From Caldilineaceae bacterium (lineage in GTDB: Bacteria; Chloroflexota; Anaerolineae; Caldilineales; Caldilineaceae), in NCBI GenBank assembly GCA_023384455.1, contig JAHDWH010000037.1, positions 1 through 33,817 on the forward strand: a stretch of 33,817 bases of DNA, in the 5' to 3' direction. The notes beneath the pieces were generated by a model. That model had not been told where the DNA came from, made no database searches, and saw nothing but the letters and a program-made list of their open reading frames with translations. Within the stretch, counting starts at the first letter, position 1. Each line of letters opens with the position of its first letter. The position numbers and the translations under genes were made by a program. Shown in pieces: positions 1 through 9,002 of the stretch.

Positions 1-223
1 CTTCACCTGATGCTCTCGCTGCTTGATTCTGCTCTAACTCATTTTGAACACACCCTATTGATTATAGCGAGGATAGGGAACGAGAGCAACTGAACCGCGT
101 TAGGTGGTCTGTTTCCGTTGCAGGGCGGGAGAAATCGCAGCCTACTATTCCCGGAATCATCCGGACGCTTGTGGTATACTTTTGCCAGCGATCTCTGTCC
201 CGTTGCCTTGCCCGGAGAAAGAT

Positions 224-1396
224 ATGACACTCACAACAGCCGAAATCCCCTCCTCACCGGTTGATGCACCCCCGGCCAAACGTTGGCCCGCGGTGCTGGG
301 CTATGGGCTGATGCTGCTGGCCCTGCCCATCGGCTTTGCCCTGGGCGGCGAGGCCAGCGCCTTTGCCTCTACCGGCCTGATGTATATCCCCTGTGTGCTG
401 CTGGCCCTGCTGGCCTATCTGGGCCAGGGCAACGACGGGGCCAAAATCCTGGCTGTGCTCTGGTGGCTGGGGCTGGTGGGGCTGGCCGCTTTTGGCGTCG
501 CCAGTGCCACGCTGCTGGCCTCTGGCACAATCGATTTGGAGGCAATGGGCAGTGGTAACGGAATGGGCGGGGTGGATTTTGGCGTAATGGGCGGCGTGTT
601 GGGAATCTCCGCCCTGGGCCTGCTGCTGGGGGTTGTCTCCCTGCTGCCGCCCGTGCGCCGGGGAATCAGCCGCTGGCTGCCCCTGGACCCCGGCTCGTTT
701 GTCCACGGGATGGCCCTGGCCCTGGTGATCAGCCTGTCGCTAACTCTGCTGGCCCCGCTGCTCGTCACCGGGCTGCCCCCGTTGCTCTCCGACTCTTTTA
801 TGCAAATGCTGGAAGATTCCGGCGGTTTGGATGAGCAGAGCAATCTGCTGGCGACGGTCTACGTGCTGGTGTGGACGTTGCCCCTGGCCGTCTTTGCTGT
901 GGGCTACGGTGTCCAGCGGGATTTTGCGGGCAGTCTGCGCCGGTTGGGCTTTGTGCGGCCAACGCTCCCACAGGTCGGGCTGGGCGTGGCAGTGGCGGTG
1001 GTGCTGGTCTTTGCCGTCCACTATCTGGACCTGGGCATAGGTCTGGTGTGGGAAGCGATGGGCTGGCCGCGCACGGATGGCGAGGCATTCGGCAAGCTGA
1101 TCGCCTTTGCCTTTACGCCCCTGGGGGCGATTGTGCTCAGTATCAGCGCGGGGCTGGGTGAGGAGTTGGGCGTGCGGGGGGTTCTGCAACCCCGGCTGGG
1201 CATCTTCTTCTCCAATCTGCTCTTTGCCAGCCTGCACGCCCTCCAATACGGCTGGGACGGGGTGCTGGTCGTCTTTCTGCTGGGCGCGGTCTTTGGGGTG
1301 TTGCGCAACCGCACCAACACCACCACCAGCGCCATCGCCCACGGGCTATACGATTTCCTGCTGGTGATGATGGCGATCTATGGGATTGGGGAGTAG
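224..1396 (+). CDS. CPBP family intramembrane metalloprotease (multi-pass membrane protein)
   Basis: ORF 104..1396; likely start ATG 224 (MTLTTAEIPSS). Many hydrophobic helices; C-terminal EELGVRG (EExxxR), SLHALQYG and AHGLYDF motifs typical of CPBP/Abi proteases. Confidence 0.85.
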   Translation: MTLTTAEIPSSPVDAPPAKRWPAVLGYGLMLLALPIGFALGGEASAFASTGLMYIPCVLLALLAYLGQGNDGAKILAVLWWLGLVGLAAFGVASATLLASGTIDLEAMGSGNGMGGVDFGVMGGVLGISALGLLLGVVSLLPPVRRGISRWLPLDPGSFVHGMALALVISLSLTLLAPLLVTGLPPLLSDSFMQMLEDSGGLDEQSNLLATVYVLVWTLPLAVFAVGYGVQRDFAGSLRRLGFVRPTLPQVGLGVAVAVVLVFAVHYLDLGIGLVWEAMGWPRTDGEAFGKLIAFAFTPLGAIVLSISAGLGEELGVRGVLQPRLGIFFSNLLFASLHALQYGWDGVLVVFLLGAVFGVLRNRTNTTTSAIAHGLYDFLLVMMAIYGIGE

Positions 1397-1619
1397 GGAT
1401 TGGGGAGTAGGGATTGGGGATTGGAGATTGGAGATTTCGTGAGGGCGATTGAGAGGTGTCGGCCAATGGTGATCAGTAAGCAGTAAGCAGTGACCAGTGC
1501 TGACGCCCAATCCCCAATCCCCAATCCCCAATCTCCAATCCCGCTTCTTCTTTTGTGGGAAAGATGCGGGTATAATAGGCGCACCCGTCGGTCTTCATCC
1601 CAGCAGAACGGATGCTCCC

Positions 1620-2810
1620 TTGCCCCATCTTTCCCTTCCCGCGGATTTCAGCACCCAGCGCAAGAGTGCTGGCGAGCGGCGTATTCAACAGTTGCGCGGT
1701 CTATTGACCGACAAACAGAATATCCTTGTGCTGATGCACAATGACCCGGACCCGGACGCTATCGCGGCTGGCTATGCCCTGGAACGGTTGATCCGCCATC
1801 TGATCCCTGCCGCGCCTGTCACTCTCGGCCACGGCGGGATGATTGGCCGGGCCGAAAACCGCACGATGGCCCAGTTGATTGCCCCCCACGCCCTGCGCAT
1901 TCCCACCTTTGAAGCCGCAGAGATTCTCTCTGCCTACGACGCCATTCTGCTGGTGGACACCCAGCCCAGCGCGGGCAACCATCTGCTCTACGAAATCAAC
2001 TATCCCCCGGAGCAGGTGATTCTGGCCGCGGATCACCACCCGCCCAAGCGCAGCCAGATTCGGGCGGTGATCCACGACGTGCGCCCGGAGGTGGGCGCGA
2101 CGGCTACCCTCTTGGCCGAATATGTGGCAATTGCCGAGATGGAGGTGGACGAGACACTGGCGACCGCCCTCTTTTACGGCATCAAATCCGACACCCGGGG
2201 GCTGAGCCGCCACACAACCGATCTGGACATTTGGGCCTACACCGTCCTGCGCAATTTTGTCAACACCGATCTGCTCAATCAGATCGAGCACGTCCAGCTC
2301 TCCCGCTCCTATTTCCGGGGAATCAGCGATGCGCTGACCAGCACAATGCTCTACCGTTGCCCGGAGAGCGAAGGCGAAAAGACTCCGGCGGGCAAGGGCG
2401 ATGAACCGGAGGAAGCCGAGGGCAACGGCGCGGCCTGCACGGGCTTTATTTCGGTCAGCCTGCTCTTTCAGATGAGCCGTCCGGATATGGCTTCCGAAGT
2501 GGCGGACCTGATGCTGCGGATGGAGGATGTCTCCTGGGCCATCTGCCTGGGCATTTTTGAGGATCGGCTGGTGATTTCTGTGCGGGCCGACAAACCCAAT
2601 GCCCAGGCCGGGCGGCTGGTGCGCTCGATTGTGGGCAAGAATGGCACAGCCGGCGGCCACGACACAATGGCCGGCGGGCGGATTCATGTGCCCAACGCCA
2701 GCCCCGCCCAGCGCATCGCCGAGTTGCACGGGCTGGTGCCCCGCTTTCTACAGATGCTGGGTGCGGGCGCGTCCGTGGGAATGCCATTGCTGGACAAGAG
2801 TAGTTTATAA
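1620..2810 (+). CDS. DHH family phosphoesterase (NrnA/oligoribonuclease-like)
   Basis: ORF 1497..2810; ILVLMHNDPDPDAIAAGYAL, DTQPSAGN, AADHHPPKR, GTAGGHDTMAGG motifs of DHH/DHHA1 proteins. Start uncertain (TTG 1620 or TTG 1692); the ORF-track start lies in a C-rich repeat. Confidence 0.8.
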   Translation: MPHLSLPADFSTQRKSAGERRIQQLRGLLTDKQNILVLMHNDPDPDAIAAGYALERLIRHLIPAAPVTLGHGGMIGRAENRTMAQLIAPHALRIPTFEAAEILSAYDAILLVDTQPSAGNHLLYEINYPPEQVILAADHHPPKRSQIRAVIHDVRPEVGATATLLAEYVAIAEMEVDETLATALFYGIKSDTRGLSRHTTDLDIWAYTVLRNFVNTDLLNQIEHVQLSRSYFRGISDALTSTMLYRCPESEGEKTPAGKGDEPEEAEGNGAACTGFISVSLLFQMSRPDMASEVADLMLRMEDVSWAICLGIFEDRLVISVRADKPNAQAGRLVRSIVGKNGTAGGHDTMAGGRIHVPNASPAQRIAELHGLVPRFLQMLGAGASVGMPLLDKSSL

Positions 2811-2828
2811 AAGGAGAACAACTGTCCC

Positions 2829-2891
2829 GGCGCGACGCACTCGCCAGGAGAGAATATAACGGTAAATCTGGTATGGCGAGTGCGTCGCACC
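2829..2891. repeat. 63-bp palindromic element, same family
   Basis: GGCGCGACGCACTCGCCA (2829-2846) / TGGCGAGTGCGTCGCACC (2874-2891). Confidence 0.9.
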
Positions 2892-2922
2892 AGATCCCCT
2901 ATGGATACACAGGAGAAATTGT

Positions 2923-3228
2923 ATGCCAATCAGCGCACCCTCTCTGGGAGACGCCGAAGACCGCCACGACCCCCGCTTTCAGAGCGATGAGATGTACGAC
3001 ACCGAATCCCTGGACTTTCCCGGTCTGACCCCGGAGCAGGCCGAGACTGTCCTCAAACGGCTGGGCGCGGGGGTTGTGGATAAGCTGGAACTGGTGGAGG
3101 GCATCGGCTGGAAGGCCAGTATCGAAGCCACCGATGACGGGGTGATCATTCACTTCCGCGCCCACGACGAATTGATCGACGATATATTGCGCCGGTTTGA
3201 GCAGCAGGTGGAGCGGGAACTGCAATGA
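2923..3228 (+). CDS. hypothetical protein, 101 aa
   Basis: Intact ORF whose stop overlaps the next start by 4 nt (ATGA coupling). Confidence 0.65.
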   Translation: MPISAPSLGDAEDRHDPRFQSDEMYDTESLDFPGLTPEQAETVLKRLGAGVVDKLELVEGIGWKASIEATDDGVIIHFRAHDELIDDILRRFEQQVERELQ

Positions 3229-4217
3229 GTATCGCCACGGCCCGGGTCGGCAGCAACATCGCTTTCATCAAATACTGGGGCGTGGCCGACGAAAGCCTCA
3301 ACATTCCCCTGAGTAACTCCATCAGTATGACCCTGGCCGACGCCCACACGACGACGACTGTGGCCTGGGACGATACGGGGGTGTTGGAGAACGACGCCTT
3401 TGTGCTGGATGGGGTGGCCCAATCCAGGGCGCGCAGCCAACGGCTCACCCGCCATCTGGACCTCCTGCGCGGGCTGGCCGGGGTGAACTGGCGGGCCTGG
3501 GTCACGAGCGAAAACAACTTCCCCACCGCATCGGGCATCGCCAGCTCGGCCAGCGGTTTCGCCGCACTGACAGTGGCGGGTTGCGCCGCGCTGGGGCTGG
3601 AACTGGACCCCACCCGTCTCTCGGCCATCGCCCGGCGTTCCAGCGGGTCGGCCAGCCGCAGCCTCTTCGGCGGCTTTGTGGAGTGGGCCCAGGGCACATC
3701 CGACGCCGACAGCGTGGCCTTTCCCCTCCACGGCCCGGAACACTGGGAATTGCGGGATGTGGTGGCGGTGGTCAGCGGCGAGGAGAAGAAGCTGAGCAGC
3801 GCAGGCGGTCATCTGCTGGCAAAGAGCAGCCCCCTGCTGGACGGGCGCATTGCCCAGGTAGACGGCTGGCTGGCAGAAACCCGGGCGGCCATCACCGAGC
3901 GGAACATCCACCGTCTCGGCCCGGTCATCGAGCTGGACGCGCTGGCTATGCACAGTGTGATGATGACCAGCACCCCCAGCCTGCTCTACTGGCAGCCGGG
4001 CACCCTGGAAATCCTCCAGGCCGTGCGCCGCTGGCGGGAGGAGGACGGGCTGGCCGTCTACTTTACGATTGACGCCGGGCCGAATGTGCATCTGATCTGC
4101 GAGGCCGATGCCGCGCTGGAAGTGGAAACCCGGCTGGGCGCGCTGCGTAGTGTGGAGCGGATTATCACCAGCCGTCCCGGCCCCGGCCCCCAACTGTTGG
4201 ATGAACATCTGATTTAG
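3225..4217 (+). CDS. diphosphomevalonate or phosphomevalonate decarboxylase-like GHMP protein
   Basis: [34 protein letters not shown] (GHMP P-loop) and LFGGFVEW motifs of the mevalonate diphosphate decarboxylase family. Confidence 0.85.
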   Translation: MSIATARVGSNIAFIKYWGVADESLNIPLSNSISMTLADAHTTTTVAWDDTGVLENDAFVLDGVAQSRARSQRLTRHLDLLRGLAGVNWRAWVTSENNFPTASGIASSASGFAALTVAGCAALGLELDPTRLSAIARRSSGSASRSLFGGFVEWAQGTSDADSVAFPLHGPEHWELRDVVAVVSGEEKKLSSAGGHLLAKSSPLLDGRIAQVDGWLAETRAAITERNIHRLGPVIELDALAMHSVMMTSTPSLLYWQPGTLEILQAVRRWREEDGLAVYFTIDAGPNVHLICEADAALEVETRLGALRSVERIITSRPGPGPQLLDEHLI

Positions 4218-4253
4218 GAATAGAACGCGGATTGAACGGAACGGGCGGATTCC

Positions 4254-4287
4254 AGAAGTTCGACTTTTCGGAAAAAGTCGAACTTCT
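4254..4287. terminator. perfect 15-bp stem with 4-nt loop downstream of the decarboxylase gene
   Basis: AGAAGTTCGACTTTT-CGGA-AAAAGTCGAACTTCT followed by TTTG; could be a terminator or part of a dispersed repeat. Confidence 0.5.
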
Positions 4288-4367
4288 TTGCCACAATGCG
4301 GATTTTTTCTGCGAAATCTGCGGCCATCTGCGCAATCTGCGTTCCTCTTGAGAAAAGGCGGCACGAA

Positions 4368-5066
4368 ATGGAACGAAAACTCCCCGGCGGCGCGTTGTCC
4401 AGCCGCCCCCTACACTTTATTTGGATCGCCGACTGCTCCGGCTCTATGGGGCAGCGGGGCAAAATTCAGGCGCTCAACCACGCCATCCGCGAGGCGATTC
4501 CCCATATGGCCCAGGTGGCGGGGGAGAATCCCAATGCCCAGGTGCTGGTGCGCGCGGTCAAGTTTTCCAACGGCAGCCAGTGGCACGTAGCCCGGGCCAC
4601 GCCGATGGAGCAGTTCCGCTGGGAGGATTTGGAAGCCGACGGCGTGACCGATATGGGCAAGGCCCTGCAACTGGTAGCCGAGCAGTTGGACGTGGCGGTG
4701 ATGCCCGCCCGGGCCCTGCCGCCCGTGCTGGTGCTGGTCTCCGACGGCAAGCCCACCGACGATTTCAGCGCGGGGTTGCGGGCGCTGATGGAGAAGCCCT
4801 GGGGGACAAAGGCCGTGCGTATCGCCATCGCCATCGGCGACGACGCCGACAAAGCCACCCTCCAGCGCTTCATCGGCCACCCGGAGTTGGAACCCCTGCA
4901 AGCCAACAACGCCGAGAGTCTGGTGCGCTATGTTAAATGGGTCTCCACGGCTGTGCTCCAGTCGGCTTCGTCCCCGGCCAGCCAGATGCTGGAAACGTCG
5001 CCCAATCTGAATGTGCCCCTGCCCACCCCGCCGGACGCTGTGCCGGACGCCTCCGATGTCTGGTAG
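4368..5066 (+). CDS. VWA domain-containing protein, TerY-like
   Basis: LHFIWIADCSGSMGQRGKIQALNHAI (MIDAS DxSxS), DGVTDMGKAL, LVSDGKPTDD. ATG at 4368 is a better start than 4296, which lies in a repeat. Confidence 0.85.
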   Translation: MERKLPGGALSSRPLHFIWIADCSGSMGQRGKIQALNHAIREAIPHMAQVAGENPNAQVLVRAVKFSNGSQWHVARATPMEQFRWEDLEADGVTDMGKALQLVAEQLDVAVMPARALPPVLVLVSDGKPTDDFSAGLRALMEKPWGTKAVRIAIAIGDDADKATLQRFIGHPELEPLQANNAESLVRYVKWVSTAVLQSASSPASQMLETSPNLNVPLPTPPDAVPDASDVW

Positions 5067-5955
5067 GCGTCATCCTGAGATTTCGATAAACTCAATCCGA
5101 CGGCCAGTCGAAGGATGGCAATGTGCCGCGGCCAGCGTGCGCGGCGCGGCCCACATCCGCAGCGGCGCGGTCAATCAGGACGCGGTGCGTAGCTGGCAGG
5201 CGACGCCGAAGGGTCTGCCGCTGGTGCTGGCTGTGGCGGACGGGCACGGGGGCGCGGCCTATACCCGCAGCCATATCGGCGCGGCCTATGCGGTCAATAC
5301 CGCCGTGCGCGTCCTGGCCCGTGACCTGCTGCCCCGGCTGATCACCCCCGACATTCCCCCGGATTTGACGCTGGTCAAGCGGCTCTGCGACGAGTGGCTG
5401 CCCAAAGTGCTGGTGCGCCGCTGGCAGGAACGGGTACGCCGCTACACCCGGCGCTATCCTTTCGCCAGCCACGAACTCGGCTCCCTCCCGGCGGAAAGCG
5501 ACAACACCGCCGATCTCCTCACCCCCTACGGCGCCACGCTGGTGGCTGGGCTGTTGACCGAACAATTCCACCTCTACCTGCAACTGGGCGACGGCGACAT
5601 TCTGACTGTGGCCGCCGATGGCACAGTCAGTAGGCCAGCCCTGCCCGCCGACGCCCGTCTGCTGGGCAACGAGACGACTTCCCTGTGTATGGCGAATGCC
5701 GCGGCCAGTGTACGCCTGGCCTTTCAGCCGACGCTGGGGGAGCCGCCCGGGCTGGTGCTGCTTTCCACCGACGGCTACGCCAACTCCTTTGTGGACCCGT
5801 CTTCTTTCGAGCAGGTGGGGGCGGATCTGCTGGCGGCCATCCGCGCCGACGGGCTGGCCGGGGTGGGCGAGCAGTTGCCCGATTGGCTGGCCCAGACCTC
5901 CGCGGCGGGCAGCGGGGATGACATCTCTCTGGTGTTAGCGTTGCACTCAGCGTGA
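5056..5955 (+). CDS. PP2C family protein phosphatase
   Basis: AASVRGAAHIRSGAVNQDAV...VLAVADGHGGAAYTRSHIGA...LLSTDGYANSF...SGDDISLVLAL: PP2C metal-binding motifs. Start uncertain; ATG 5056 overlaps the VWA stop. Confidence 0.82.
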   Translation: MSGRRHPEISINSIRRPVEGWQCAAASVRGAAHIRSGAVNQDAVRSWQATPKGLPLVLAVADGHGGAAYTRSHIGAAYAVNTAVRVLARDLLPRLITPDIPPDLTLVKRLCDEWLPKVLVRRWQERVRRYTRRYPFASHELGSLPAESDNTADLLTPYGATLVAGLLTEQFHLYLQLGDGDILTVAADGTVSRPALPADARLLGNETTSLCMANAAASVRLAFQPTLGEPPGLVLLSTDGYANSFVDPSSFEQVGADLLAAIRADGLAGVGEQLPDWLAQTSAAGSGDDISLVLALHSA

Positions 5956-5999
5956 CCGTATTGAATTGTAGCCTCCCAAAAGGGCAAAGGAAAACTGCT

Positions 6000-6998
6000 G
6001 TGAAAGCAATCATTTGGACAAACTACGGCCCGCCGGAGGTTCTGCAACTCCAGGAGGTGGCAAAGCCCGTCCCCGCAGACAACGAAGTTCTCGTCAAAAT
6101 CCACGCCACGACGGTTACAACCGGGGATTGTGAAATGCGCAATCTGCGCTTCCCCTACTGGGTTCGCATTCCTATGCGCGCCTATGTGGGTCTTCGCAAG
6201 CCGACGAGAATGCGTATACCGGGCACTTATCTGGCGGGGGAAGTGGAGGCTATCGGCAAAGATGTGGAGCGCTTTCAGGTGGGCGATGCGGTCTTTGGCA
6301 GCAGCGGTATGGGTTTTGGGACCTACGCCCAGTATGTGGCTCTCCCCGAAAAAGAGGCCATCGCCATAAAACCGGCCAGTCTGAGCTATGAAGAAGCAGC
6401 CCCGGTTGCTCTGGGCGGATTGGAAGCCCTGCATTTTCTGCGCAAAGCGAAGATTCAGCCCGGCGAAAAGGTGCTGATCAACGGCGCAGGGGGCAGCATC
6501 GGCACTTTTGGCGTACAGCTTGCCAAACACTTTGGCGCGGCAGTGACCGCCGTGGACAGCGCCGACAAATTGGAGATGCTGCGCTCGATTGGCGCGGACA
6601 AAGTGATTGACTACACGCAAGAGGATTTCACCCAAAACGGCGAACTGTACGACGTCGTTTTCGATATTATCGGCAAGAGTCCCTTCACGGGCACGGTTCG
6701 GTCACTCCGCCCAAACGGGCGCTATCTGATCGCCAACCCGTCCGGGCTGCTACAATTTATCCGGGGAAAGTGGGCCTCGCGCAGGAGCAGCAAGCGGGTG
6801 ATCTTCGAGATAACAAGCCCCAAGCGCGAGGATTTAGTCTTTCTGGCCGGGTTGATGGAAGCGGGTGGGATCAAAACGGTCATCGACCGGCGCTATTCCC
6901 TGGAACAGATTGTCGAGGCTCATCGATATGTGGAAACAGGGCAGAAAAAGGGCAATGTGATCATCAGCATAAATGCCGGGGGCCAAGCAGTCGTGTGA
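6000..6998 (+). CDS. NAD(P)-dependent alcohol dehydrogenase / quinone oxidoreductase (MDR family)
   Basis: VKAIIWTNYGPPEVLQLQEV, GTYLAGEVEAIGKDVERFQVGDAVFG, VLINGAGGSIGTFGVQLAKHFGAAVTAV. GTG start at 6000 inferred. Confidence 0.85.
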   Translation: MKAIIWTNYGPPEVLQLQEVAKPVPADNEVLVKIHATTVTTGDCEMRNLRFPYWVRIPMRAYVGLRKPTRMRIPGTYLAGEVEAIGKDVERFQVGDAVFGSSGMGFGTYAQYVALPEKEAIAIKPASLSYEEAAPVALGGLEALHFLRKAKIQPGEKVLINGAGGSIGTFGVQLAKHFGAAVTAVDSADKLEMLRSIGADKVIDYTQEDFTQNGELYDVVFDIIGKSPFTGTVRSLRPNGRYLIANPSGLLQFIRGKWASRRSSKRVIFEITSPKREDLVFLAGLMEAGGIKTVIDRRYSLEQIVEAHRYVETGQKKGNVIISINAGGQAVV

Positions 6999-7039
6999 GT
7001 CGATCCGTTGCCGACTGGGCGTGAACAGACAGGCGATCT

Positions 7040-7741
7040 GTGCCGATAGACGGAATAATCGTGTCGTTTGTTCTAGCCATCGGTCACACTGTCATGTCAG
7101 AGACACTGGTAGGGGTCTTGCAGGGAATAGCAACGGGGGTTGGAATCCTGGCCGCGGGGGTTGGGCTGTTTGTCGCCTCCTCAACCGGTGGCAACTTTCA
7201 AGTGGTTGTCAACGAGCGGGTTGTGGCGTTCCAGCCCCCAGCCCGCACATTGAGCGCAGAAGCAACGCCAGGTCCTGTCGAGACAGCCCCGGCCCCCCAG
7301 CAGAGCGAACCCGTACTCCCCACGAACACGCCTGTTCCCCAGGCCGATCCGCTACCCCCGCCTGTAGAAAACGGCTACCGCGCAGATCGCTCCTATTTCA
7401 ATGAAACTGCCGCCGACCTCTCCCTGCTGGTTGTGTCTCTTAAGCGCCTGGCGATACTGCTTGCCACGCCCCTTCCCGATAACGATGGCTGGCGCGCCGA
7501 AATTGGCATCGTCATCGGTGCAGTGCGCCAGGGAGCGGACAACCTCGCCCGTGTAGAACCGTCCGAAGCCAGCATCGAACTCCACAGCTTTCTGATGAGC
7601 GCCACCAGCCGCTGTAATCGGGTTGCTCTGGCGCTGGACGGTGAGCTGACCCGGCTGCCTATTGAGACCTTCCAGCTCATCGGCGATACGCTGACCGGCT
7701 GCACCGGGGATGTGGTGTCGGTATTGCAGAGTATCAACTGA
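7040..7741 (+). CDS. hypothetical protein with N-terminal hydrophobic helix and Pro-rich linker
   Basis: Intact 233-aa ORF; MSETLVGVLQGIATGVGILAAGVGLFVASS hydrophobic segment. Confidence 0.6.
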   Translation: MPIDGIIVSFVLAIGHTVMSETLVGVLQGIATGVGILAAGVGLFVASSTGGNFQVVVNERVVAFQPPARTLSAEATPGPVETAPAPQQSEPVLPTNTPVPQADPLPPPVENGYRADRSYFNETAADLSLLVVSLKRLAILLATPLPDNDGWRAEIGIVIGAVRQGADNLARVEPSEASIELHSFLMSATSRCNRVALALDGELTRLPIETFQLIGDTLTGCTGDVVSVLQSIN

Positions 7742-7800
7742 GAAGGTCAGCAAGGCATAAAGGACAGGGTGGCGAAGCCACGATTTGCGTGGGGAAAGGT

Positions 7801-7905
7801 GAAGACGTGAAAGGTGAAGACGTGAAAGGTGAAGACGTGAAAGGTGAAGACGTGAAACGTGAAGACGTGAAACGTGAAGACGTGAAACGTGAAGACGTGA
7901 AACGT
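7801..7905. repeat. 15-bp tandem repeat, 7 units (GAAGACGTGAAA[G/C]GT)
   Basis: Three GAAGACGTGAAAGGT units followed by four GAAGACGTGAAACGT units, contiguous. Confidence 0.95.
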
Positions 7906-7950
7906 GAGGTGTCGTCACCTGATCTCACGTTTCACGTCTTCACGTTTTAC
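7882..7950. repeat. 27-bp arm inverted repeat (copy 1 of the GTGAAACGTGAG hairpin family)
   Basis: GTGAAACGTGAAGACGTGAAACGTGAG (7882-7908) pairs with CTCACGTTTCACGTCTTCACGTTTTAC (7924-7950), one mismatch, 15-nt loop. Confidence 0.9.
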
Positions 7951-7988
7951 GCCTATGCTTTTGGTTTTCTTGCAGACCGATTGTGCGG

Positions 7989-8975
7989 CTACCCATACAC
8001 CTGCGGGTTGGCGCAGTTGGGCAGTCGCTGGCCCGTCAGCCCGGCGATGAGATTGTTGGCAGCCATCACAGCCATCCGGTCACGGGTGACGACGCTGGCG
8101 CTGGCGATGTGGGGTGCAATAATGATATTGTCCAGGGTCAGCAGCGGGCTGTCCATCGGGATCGGCTCCGGGTCGGTCACGTCCAGCCCGGCGTAGGCGA
8201 TGCCCCCATTGACCAGCGCGTCGTAGAGCGCGGCGGGATCGATGAGTGGTCCCCGGGCGCTGTTGACGAGAATGGCCGTGGATTTCATCTTTGCCAACGC
8301 CGCGGCGTCGATCAGGTGGTGGGTGGAGGGCAGCAGGGGCGCGTGGAGCGAGACGAAATCCGACTCGGCCAGAAGGGTGTCCATATCCACCGCACGGGCG
8401 CCGACTTCTACGGCAAAGGGATCGTCGGCAGGCACGAACTCGTCGTGGTAGAGAATTTTCATATCGAAGCCGGTGGCCCGCTTGGCCATACTCTTGCCGA
8501 TACGCCCAAAGCCGACCAGCCCCAGGGTAGCCCCGTAGACATCCTGGCCCAGGAGCAGGGACGGCCCCCAGGTCTTCCACTTGCCCGCCAAAGTGTAGTT
8601 GTGCCCCTCCACCACCCGCCGGGCCGCGGAGATGAGCAACGCAAAGGCAAAGTCAGCCGTCGTTTCGGTCAGCACACCTGGTGTGTGGCCCACGGGAATC
8701 CCCCGTCTGGTGGCTTCGGGGATGTCGATATTGTCGAAACCCACCGCGTAGTTGCTGATCACCTTCAGCTCCGGGCCGGCCGCATCCATCACCGCCGGGT
8801 CCATTTTTGTTGTCAGCAGAGAGAGTATCCCGTCCACACCCTGCACGTGTTCCAGCACATACGCCCGCTCCGGGGGCAGGTCGCCGGGCCAGATGTCCGC
8901 GTCGCAGAACTCCCGCACCATCGCCAGCCCCGCTTCGGGGATCATTCGGGTCACAAATACCTTCGGCTTCGCCAT
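7989..8975 (-). CDS. D-isomer specific 2-hydroxyacid dehydrogenase (glyoxylate/hydroxypyruvate reductase-like)
   Basis: MAKPKVFVTRMIPEAGL, LGLVGFGRIGKSMAKRA, NSARGPLIDPAALYDAL, GLDVTDPEP, APHIASAS. Confidence 0.92.
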   Translation of the reverse strand: MAKPKVFVTRMIPEAGLAMVREFCDADIWPGDLPPERAYVLEHVQGVDGILSLLTTKMDPAVMDAAGPELKVISNYAVGFDNIDIPEATRRGIPVGHTPGVLTETTADFAFALLISAARRVVEGHNYTLAGKWKTWGPSLLLGQDVYGATLGLVGFGRIGKSMAKRATGFDMKILYHDEFVPADDPFAVEVGARAVDMDTLLAESDFVSLHAPLLPSTHHLIDAAALAKMKSTAILVNSARGPLIDPAALYDALVNGGIAYAGLDVTDPEPIPMDSPLLTLDNIIIAPHIASASVVTRDRMAVMAANNLIAGLTGQRLPNCANPQVYG

Positions 8976-9002
8976 TGTCGCTCTCCATCTCCGCTGGTGG
9001 AT

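Noticed and set aside
1701-2729. 342-aa minus-strand ORF
   Set aside because: Antisense of the DHH phosphoesterase.
3150-4364. 404-aa minus-strand ORF
   Set aside because: Antisense of the decarboxylase gene.
7801-7905. Possible CRISPR array
   Set aside because: 15-bp units are contiguous with no spacers, and no cas genes are nearby.
7789-8196. ORF encoding MGKGEDVKGEDVKGEDVK...
   Set aside because: It is translation of the 15-bp tandem repeat and then antisense of the hydroxyacid dehydrogenase gene; no family resemblance.
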